Program-made: the position numbers and the translations under genes
Part shown: piece after piece, positions 1 through 4,857 of the stretch
Layout: every line of letters begins with the position of its first letter
Position numbering within the stretch: position 1 is the first letter of the stretch
Assembly (NCBI GenBank): GCA_035649575.1
Contig: DASRJH010000290.1
Location: 1 to 9,028, forward strand
Length of the DNA: 9,028 nucleotides
Reading direction: 5' to 3'
DNA from: DASVAL01 sp035649575
GTDB taxonomy: Bacteria; Planctomycetota; UBA1135; UBA2386
The notes under the pieces: model-generated
Told to the model about the DNA's origin: nothing
The model's input: only the letters and a program-made list of their open reading frames with translations
The model's database searches: none

Positions 1-1258
1 GCACGACCCCGGGCCGCGACGGATCGGACGCGTCGTAGCGGTGCACACGCTGCCGGCGCGTCTTGCGGTCCATCTCGGTGGCCAGCGCGAGCTTGCCATC
101 CCCGCCGTAGCCGATGCCCGAGGCCCGGTGCTCGGTCTTGAACCACAGCTGTGCCTCGCCCTGGCAATTCGCGAGCACCATCACGTGATCGCGATGCGGC
201 ACCTCGACCTTCGGATCGCCGCGGTCCTGGGCCTCGGTCCACACGAGCGTGTGCGGCGCCACCGGGAGCCAATCGATGCCACGCGGCCCTGTCGCCACGC
301 CGCCGATCGGCACGGCATCGCGCAGCGGCAACTTCGCGATCGCGCGCACCACCTTGCCGTTCCAGTCGACGACGTCCACGCTGCGCGGGAAGGAGTTGGC
401 GGGCACGACATACGAGAACGGCCGCTCGACGCGCTCGGCGAGCAGCAGCGTGCCGTCGGGCGAGGCCTCGACGCGGTCGTACATCGCGGGCTCGCCGCAA
501 GGCTTGACCACGCCCGCCGCGTCGACGATCGCGAGCTGGCTCGTCGCGAAGTACTCGAACAGCACCTCGTCGTGCGTGTCCTGCAACAGGTCCTGGTAGG
601 TCCGCACCTGGGCCTTCGTGCCCCGCTGCGTGACCTGCACCTGGGGGCCCGTCGGCGCGCGCGGTCGCACCGGTATCTGCGCCTTGGTGACGAGCTTGAC
701 GAGCAGGCGCTGCTGGTCGGGCAACCACTGCACCGGGTTGCCGAGCACCGCGTTGAGCCGCACGTCCGCGATGCGCCGCGGCGGCGCCGTCGCCGGATCC
801 GCCACCCACAACTGGCTGCCGCCCTCGGCCGATTGCAGCAGCGCGAAGGCGCGATCGTCGGCACTCCAATAGGGCCCCGACCAGTGGCCCGCGGGAACCT
901 GCACGACCTTCTCTGTCCCGTCCGCCAGCGAGCGCAGCACGATGCTGATCACGCGCGCGCCGAGCTGGGGTCCATGGACCTGCGGATCGATGCGCAAGCC
1001 ACCGAGTTTCTCGTGCGGCCGCGCGACGACGTCGATGCCGGGCATCGGCTCGCGCGTGGTCAGCACGAGCCAGTTCGCGCGTGGCGACAACGAGGTGTCA
1101 GGCGGCGGCGGCGCCTCGACGAGTCGGCTGATCGTCTCGGGCGGGCGCGCGTAGCCGCTGCTCCCGAGACCTTGTGCAAGCCCCACGCATTGCAGCGTGA
1201 GCATCGACAGCGAGAGACGGGCGAGAAGGGGCGGGACGCAACGGGACTCGGCGTTCAT
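1..1258 (-). CDS. Secreted S9-family peptidase, glutamyl endopeptidase (S9D) type; N-terminal 419 residues, cut by window edge
   Basis: The minus-strand frame from the ATG at 1258-1256 is open to the window edge. It encodes the beta-propeller part of a prolyl-oligopeptidase-family serine peptidase; the alpha/beta-hydrolase domain with the Ser-Asp-His triad would lie beyond position 1. Residues 1-28 look like a Sec signal peptide (hydrophobic stretch about 15-28, cleavage after VGLA), so the enzyme is probably exported. Residues 41-53 (ETISRLVEAPPPP), the EKLGGLRID motif at 83-91 and VRTYQDLL from 218 match, from memory, the family of plant chloroplast glutamyl endopeptidase (CGEP) and its bacterial homologues. 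Family members cleave oligopeptides, often after Glu. The start is fixed by AGGAG (plus 1265-1269) six bases upstream. It stands after a hairpin that follows the Minf_1886-family gene, so it is probably its own transcription unit. The fold family is near certain; Glu specificity is inferred. Confidence 0.88.
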   Translation of the reverse strand, partial: MNAESRCVPPLLARLSLSMLTLQCVGLAQGLGSSGYARPPETISRLVEAPPPPDTSLSPRANWLVLTTREPMPGIDVVARPHEKLGGLRIDPQVHGPQLGARVISIVLRSLADGTEKVVQVPAGHWSGPYWSADDRAFALLQSAEGGSQLWVADPATAPPRRIADVRLNAVLGNPVQWLPDQQRLLVKLVTKAQIPVRPRAPTGPQVQVTQRGTKAQVRTYQDLLQDTHDEVLFEYFATSQLAIVDAAGVVKPCGEPAMYDRVEASPDGTLLLAERVERPFSYVVPANSFPRSVDVVDWNGKVVRAIAKLPLRDAVPIGGVATGPRGIDWLPVAPHTLVWTEAQDRGDPKVEVPHRDHVMVLANCQGEAQLWFKTEHRASGIGYGGDGKLALATEMDRKTRRQRVHRYDASDPSRPGVV

Positions 1259-1264
1259 GGGGCA

Positions 1265-1285
1265 CTCCTGCAGTGTTGCTGCAGG
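1265..1285 (-). promoter_or_regulatory. Ribosome binding site of the S9 peptidase gene, overlapping a perfect inverted repeat
   Basis: On the minus strand AGGAG lies at plus 1269-1265, six bases before the ATG at 1258, and decides that start. The 7-base arms CCTGCAG (1267-1273) and CTGCAGG (1279-1285) are perfectly complementary around a 5-base loop. In the mRNA the stem would pair three of the five Shine-Dalgarno bases. Both elements are visible in the sequence; a regulatory effect is inference. Confidence 0.55.
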
Positions 1286-1329
1286 TGTGCTCTACCGATG
1301 TCGGAACCCCTCTGCACGGGGGAGGCTGT

Positions 1330-1380
1330 AAAAACCGCGTACGCGCCGTGAGCCAAGCCGCCCCTCGGGCGGGTTGGCTC
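1330..1380 (-). terminator. Strong hairpin just after the Minf_1886-family gene, probable terminator
   Basis: Two bases after the TGA stop at 1385-1383 the sequence folds on itself. GAGCCAA (1350-1356) pairs with TTGGCTC (1374-1380), then after one G-G mismatch CCGCCC (1358-1363) pairs with GGGCGG (1367-1372) around a CTC loop. Read on the minus strand, a run of five T (plus 1334-1330) follows about 15 bases after the stem, with the palindrome CGCGTACGCG in between. The T run is further away than in a textbook intrinsic terminator, so it may act as an RNA 3'-end or a Rho-assisted stop. Confidence 0.5.
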
Positions 1381-1382
1381 GC

Positions 1383-1799
1383 TCACCGCGTGGCGATGCG
1401 ATCGAGCGACTCCCGGTGCTTCGCGGCGAAGATCTCGCGGAAGTCGAAGCCGTCCATGAAGTCGAGGCGGCAGTCGCTCGGTCGCCGGCTCAACAGTTCG
1501 GCGTCGATCAGATTGAAGACGATCTCGCCGAAGTCGGACGGCGCGCGGATGCCCCACCGTTCGAACACCATCGCCGCCATCGGGCCGAACTGGTCAGCTG
1601 CGTACTCCTTGATACCGGCGAGCAGCTCGCGCCCGCCGACGTGACGGTCCTCACCGGTCAGCTGCTCGCGCCCCAGGCGGGACATCGTGTAGTCGAGGGC
1701 ATCGAGCACGAAGTAGTAGGAGTGGCGCGAAAAGCGGCGGTCTTGCCGCCGCACGGACTGGATTTTTTCTTCGAGCAGGTCCTGTTCAGGTGCAGCCAT
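1383..1799 (-). CDS. Minf_1886 family protein (planctomycete/verrucomicrobial conserved protein)
   Basis: This is a 138-residue soluble protein with no signal peptide or membrane segment. It matches from memory the Minf_1886 family, a short protein of unknown function found mainly in Planctomycetota and Verrucomicrobiota. The recognisable pieces, in order, are RRQDRRFSRHSYYFVLDALD (residues 17-36), a GGRELLAGIKEYA block near 54-66, QFGPMAAMVFERWGI at 69-83, DFGEIVFNLID at 87-97, and an acidic/aromatic tail DFMDGFDFREIF. These match the family's order and length. The ATG at 1799-1797 is supported by GGAGG at plus 1814-1810, ten bases upstream. It lies 132 bases downstream of holB on the same strand and may be read through from that cluster or have its own promoter. 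The role is unknown; conservation next to replication genes is suggestive only. Confidence 0.9.
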   Translation of the reverse strand: MAAPEQDLLEEKIQSVRRQDRRFSRHSYYFVLDALDYTMSRLGREQLTGEDRHVGGRELLAGIKEYAADQFGPMAAMVFERWGIRAPSDFGEIVFNLIDAELLSRRPSDCRLDFMDGFDFREIFAAKHRESLDRIATR

Positions 1800-1931
1800 C
1801 GATACGGTTCCTCCGGGGCCATAGCGGCATCAGAGCGACGCTGCTATCGACCGTTGTGGAACCGCCCTTGAGCACCGCTGAGTGACCGCTCACGCGTGCT
1901 CTCCCCGGCGAAACCACGAGCACCGCGCGCG
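1800..1931 (-). other. Intergenic region between holB and the Minf_1886-family gene, with competing inverted repeats
   Basis: This 132-base stretch has no credible gene. It holds a strong ribosome binding site (GGAGG at plus 1814-1810) and three copies of one hexamer: GAGCAC at 1870-1875, its complement GTGCTC at 1896-1901, and GAGCAC again at 1918-1923. The central copy can pair with either outer copy, giving two mutually exclusive stems. The 1870-1901 stem also encloses a smaller GTGA/TCAC stem (1882-1885 with 1890-1893). A near-tandem repeat occurs at 1870-1879 and 1880-1890. No T run follows on the minus strand, so this is not a classical intrinsic terminator. I could not identify a convincing promoter. 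Confidence 0.4.
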
Positions 1932-2981
1932 TCAGGACACCGTGAAGCCGACCAGACAAGCGGTCAGCACCTGCTCGGCCGGGATCAACAAGTCGAGATC
2001 CCGTTCGGCAGCCAAGGTGAGTTCGAGCCATGTGGTACGTGGTTCCGCAGGCGAAGAACGGTAGGAAGACGTGCCCTCGCTGGCAAGAGCGTCGCGGCGC
2101 CGGCGCAATTCGGACCGCAGCAGCCACAGGAACATCCGCGCCGCGGCCATGTCCTGCCGGAGGTTGCGTCTGCCTTCGAGTACGGCGCGGGCGATCGCGA
2201 CCGGCCGCAAGCCCTTGTTCCCCGCGAGCAGCGCACGCACGAGATCGTGGAGCTGTACCGCCCGTTCGGTGCAGGCCAGTTCGGCAAGACCGAGGCTGCC
2301 GTGGGCCACGGCCAGCGCGTCCGGCAAGCACGCCGATTGGTCCGGCAGTTTTCCAGACAATCCTCGCGCGAGCGTCGCGTCGTCGAGTGGCCTGACCCGG
2401 AGGCGCTGCACACGCGACCGCACGGTTGGCAGCAGCTGCTCGGGTCGTTTCGCCTCGAGCAGCAGGAACGTCGAGGCGCCCGGTTCTTCGAGCGTCTTCA
2501 GCAGCGCGTTCTGTGCCTCCTCCTCCATGCAATCGGCATCGGCGATGTGCAGTACGCGAGCGCGGCCCTCGACTGCATGGCGCAACAGGTCCTGCTGCGC
2601 GTGCCGCACTTGGTCGACCTTGATCACGTAGAAGCTCTTGTCGTTCTCCTCCGCGTCTTTCTCGTCCCGGGCCCGATCGACGAGGTGCACGTCGGGATGC
2701 AGGTCGCCCGCGACGCGCGTGCACGTGCGACACACGCCACACGGGCCATCGGCATCGAGATCGGAAGGGCAGAGCAGGGCAGCGGTGAGCCACCGCATGA
2801 CCGTGGTCTTGCCGATGCCACGCGCGCCCTCGACGACGAGCGCGTGTGGCAGCAGCAGGCTACGCGCCCGACGCTGCCAGTGTTCGAGCGCGTCGCCCTG
2901 TCCGAGCGGGCGCGCGAGCCGCACCTGCGTGCCCGGAGCCGCCGGAGCCTGGCCCCGCCCCTCACGCGCCCATTCCGTCAC
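1932..2981 (-). CDS. holB: DNA polymerase III subunit delta' (clamp loader)
   Basis: This 349-residue AAA+ protein is the delta-prime clamp-loader subunit, which with DnaX and delta opens the sliding clamp at primed DNA. Visible elements are an intact Walker A GARGIGKT (residues 52-59); a zinc module with cysteines 71, 81, 84 and 87; a Walker B-like HIADAD (145-150) followed by the hallmark NALLKTLEEP (158-167); and an SRV in the usual SRC position (189-191), which keeps the arginine finger. A helical C-terminal part follows. The start is GTG at 2981-2979, overlapping the tmk stop (GTGA) and preceded by GGGAGG eight bases upstream. A longer frame to 3215 only adds low-complexity arginine-rich shadow inside tmk. 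E. coli delta-prime has no functional P-loop, so the intact P-loop is notable; DnaX identity is less likely because the protein is short and follows tmk, as holB typically does. Confidence 0.9.
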   Translation of the reverse strand: MTEWAREGRGQAPAAPGTQVRLARPLGQGDALEHWQRRARSLLLPHALVVEGARGIGKTTVMRWLTAALLCPSDLDADGPCGVCRTCTRVAGDLHPDVHLVDRARDEKDAEENDKSFYVIKVDQVRHAQQDLLRHAVEGRARVLHIADADCMEEEAQNALLKTLEEPGASTFLLLEAKRPEQLLPTVRSRVQRLRVRPLDDATLARGLSGKLPDQSACLPDALAVAHGSLGLAELACTERAVQLHDLVRALLAGNKGLRPVAIARAVLEGRRNLRQDMAAARMFLWLLRSELRRRRDALASEGTSSYRSSPAEPRTTWLELTLAAERDLDLLIPAEQVLTACLVGFTVS

Positions 2982-3595
2982 GGCAGCAACCTCCCGACGA
3001 GCTCGCGCAACTGCTGTTGCACGGCTGCGAACGGCCGCGCAGCGTCGAGCACGTGGGCCCGCACTTCGAGCCGGGCCGCCTGCAGATAGCCCTCGCGCAC
3101 GCGTTCGTGGTAGGCGGCGCCGCGCGCTTCGATGCGGTCGGCGGCGCGGGCGCGACGGCGCGCGCGGCCGACTGCCGCGGGAACGTCGAGCACGAAGATC
3201 GCATCGGGCAGACAAGCGCCGTGCACACGCCGCGTGAGATCGAGCAACCAGTCGAGGTCCAGACCCTTCTCCGCGGCGAACGACTGGTAGACGATCGTCG
3301 AGAGGTAGCAGCGTTCGGCGACGACGACGGTACCGCGCTGCAGCGCGGGAGCGATGACGTTCGCCACGAGCTCGCCACGCGCTGCCGAGAACAGCAGCGC
3401 CTCGGTGATGGCTCCCAGTTCTCCGGTCGACGGCGACAGCAGCAACTGCCGCAGCGCCTCGCCCACCGGTGTCGATCCCGGTTCACGCACGTGCAACACC
3501 GAACGGCCGCGCTCGCCGAGCCAGGTGCAGAGCGCTGCTGCTTGTGAGCTCTTGCCGCAGCCGTCGGGTCCGTCGACGACCACGTAGGCGGTCAT
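2978..3595 (-). CDS. tmk: Thymidylate kinase (dTMP kinase)
   Basis: This 205-residue cytosolic P-loop kinase phosphorylates dTMP to dTDP with ATP, an essential step to dTTP. Length is normal for the family. Motifs are P-loop GPDGCGKS (residues 9-16), the dTMP-binding REPG (37-40) followed by GE at 45-46, an ERCYLSTIVYQ block (94-104) corresponding to the usual DRxxxSxxAYQ with Asp replaced by Glu, and the lid with DRIE (153-156) in an arginine-rich segment. The ATG at 3595-3593 overlaps the stop of the DnaA-like gene (ATGA) and has GAGGG six bases upstream. Its own TGA overlaps the GTG of holB. It is the middle gene of a coupled replication operon; a tmk-holB pair is common in bacteria. Confidence 0.95.
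   Translation of the reverse strand: MTAYVVVDGPDGCGKSSQAAALCTWLGERGRSVLHVREPGSTPVGEALRQLLLSPSTGELGAITEALLFSAARGELVANVIAPALQRGTVVVAERCYLSTIVYQSFAAEKGLDLDWLLDLTRRVHGACLPDAIFVLDVPAAVGRARRRARAADRIEARGAAYHERVREGYLQAARLEVRAHVLDAARPFAAVQQQLRELVGRLLP
2990..2995 (-). promoter_or_regulatory. Shine-Dalgarno sequence that fixes the holB GTG start
   Basis: On the minus strand GGGAGG lies eight bases before the GTG at 2981-2979, inside the last codons of tmk. No ATG in the holB frame lies nearby. The spacing together with the GTGA overlap with the tmk stop argues for this start rather than any upstream extension. Confidence 0.7.
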
Positions 3596-4788
3596 CGCAG
3601 GCCCTCGAGCTGGGCCCGCAGCTCGGGCGAGCGCTCGAGCTCCTTCTCGAGCGACCGCACCATGTAGCTGATCGCGGCGCGCGTCCTGCCGTTCAGGTGG
3701 CGACCCACCTCACTGCCGCTCAGGCCGTGTTGGCGGCACGCCATCGCGAGCACCTTGCGCGCGCGGCTCACGGCGCGCCCCTGACCGTTGCCGAGCAGGT
3801 CCTGGACCGGGACGCCGAGACGCCGCGCGACCTCGTCCCTCAAGCGCGCGAACACGCGACCCGGGTCGATCAGTTCGAGATACCGCGGCGGCATCGGCGC
3901 CCCGCGCGAGCTCGCCCACGCCGCGCGCAGCTCCGGATAGCTGCCGCTGCATTGTTGCGCGATCGACTCGACCACCTTGGCGCGCCCATTGCGCGACGCC
4001 GTGCCGTCGAGCGCGCGCAGGAAACGCAGTCGCGCACTCGGCCCTGGTCGATCGACGCCGGCGACGAAGCCGGCCAGACACAGCGTCTGCAGCGTCGGGT
4101 CGAGATCGCGAACATCCTTTGGCTGCCACCGCGACGCCAACAGTGTCGGACTCTTCAGGTGCTCGCGCGCGCGCAGCACCTGGATCAGGAACTGCTGGAG
4201 CTTCGGCTTGCCGGCGATGCGGTGCAGCTCGTCGATCACGAGCGGCTTGTCCTGCACCAGTTCGTCGCGCAGGCCGTCGACCCGACGCTCGTAGTGCGCG
4301 GCCTGGAAGGCCTTGAGCAGGTCCATCAGCTCGAACCAGAGCGGGCGATGCGAGCTCCGTTCGCGCCACCACCGCAGCAGGAACGTCTTGCCGACGCCGC
4401 TCGGTCCGTAGAAGTAGAAGAGGTTACTGGGCAGCGGCCGCCCGTCGCTCAAGCTCTTCAGCACGAGGTGCGCCGTGCTGTTGGCGTCGTCCACGACGGG
4501 ATGCTGCGGCGAGACCTCGAGCGCGTCGAACGGCAACGACTCGCGCGCCTGCAACTCCACGGCGAGCGGCGTGCCGAAGTCGGCCGACAGGACCTCCTCG
4601 AGGACGGGGCGGAACATGGCCCGCACGCGGTCGGCCGTGAGGCGATTCTGCGCCTCGAGGTAGACCGTGCCGCGCTCCATGAGGACCGGCCGCAGACCGG
4701 CGATCCACGCCGTGTGCACGGCTTCGCCGACGCGTTCGCGCAGCAGCTTCTGCACACGGGTCCAACTTTCCTCGAGCACTGGCAACAT
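3592..4788 (-). CDS. Divergent DnaA-family AAA+ protein (DnaA paralogue)
   Basis: This 398-residue protein has the DnaA layout. A domain I-like helical start covers residues 5-80 (Trp9, Trp28). The AAA+ domain has Walker A GPSGVGKT (128-135), Walker B LVIDE (183-187) followed by DnaA-like HRIAGK, and sensor I near LLASRW (216-221). The C-terminal helix-turn-helix domain spans about 310-385, with RRLGVPVQDLLG and GLSGSEVGRHLNGRTRAAISYMVRSLEKEL-type residues in the DnaA domain IV order. Differences from canonical DnaA, aligned from memory: the box VII segment (DPTLQTLCLAG, 230-240) lacks the Arg-Leu-x-Ser-Arg finger; the sensor II segment (YPELRAA, 284-290) has Pro instead of Arg; the Asp-His-Thr-Thr-Val contact motif reads Thr-Arg-Ala-Ala-Ile (369-373). 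It is somewhat shorter than typical DnaA. No Shine-Dalgarno precedes the ATG at 4788-4786. It overlaps tmk by 4 bases. It may be an accessory initiator, a regulator or a clade-specific DnaA; ATP binding looks possible. Confidence 0.82.
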   Translation of the reverse strand: MLPVLEESWTRVQKLLRERVGEAVHTAWIAGLRPVLMERGTVYLEAQNRLTADRVRAMFRPVLEEVLSADFGTPLAVELQARESLPFDALEVSPQHPVVDDANSTAHLVLKSLSDGRPLPSNLFYFYGPSGVGKTFLLRWWRERSSHRPLWFELMDLLKAFQAAHYERRVDGLRDELVQDKPLVIDELHRIAGKPKLQQFLIQVLRAREHLKSPTLLASRWQPKDVRDLDPTLQTLCLAGFVAGVDRPGPSARLRFLRALDGTASRNGRAKVVESIAQQCSGSYPELRAAWASSRGAPMPPRYLELIDPGRVFARLRDEVARRLGVPVQDLLGNGQGRAVSRARKVLAMACRQHGLSGSEVGRHLNGRTRAAISYMVRSLEKELERSPELRAQLEGLR

Positions 4789-4857
4789 GGTCGGTGTCGG
4801 AGCGTTGCGCGCAGGCAGTGTCGTCTGGCTGGGCGGGGAGCAAACGCTAGCAGTTCT
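4789..4857 (-). other. Short intergenic spacer upstream of the DnaA-like gene
   Basis: These 69 bases separate the TPR-metallopeptidase stop from the DnaA-like ATG. I see no Shine-Dalgarno before the ATG, no DnaA box (TTATCCACA-like) and no clear -35/-10 pair. It could hold the promoter for the replication cluster or simply be an operon spacer; the sequence alone does not decide. Confidence 0.3.

Noticed and set aside
1303..1325. CCCC/GGGG inverted repeat around 1307-1320
   Set aside because: Only a 4-base GC stem with a 7-base loop and no following T run; expected by chance in this composition.
41..1351. A plus-strand open frame of 436 codons
   Set aside because: It is antisense to the S9 peptidase gene, which has a signal peptide, Shine-Dalgarno and family motifs. 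The translation is low-complexity (Arg, His, Ala).
1896..3089. A plus-strand open frame of 397 codons opposite holB
   Set aside because: Antisense shadow of holB without a recognisable domain. holB motifs (P-loop, zinc cysteines, NALLKTLEEP) are unambiguous.
2982..3215. Upstream extension of holB by 78 codons
   Set aside because: The added segment is arginine-rich shadow inside tmk. The GTG at 2981 has a well-spaced GGGAGG and overlaps the tmk stop.
4789..4857. Possible replication origin next to the DnaA-like gene
   Set aside because: No DnaA-box-like TTATCCACA elements and no AT-rich stretch are visible here or in the other spacers.
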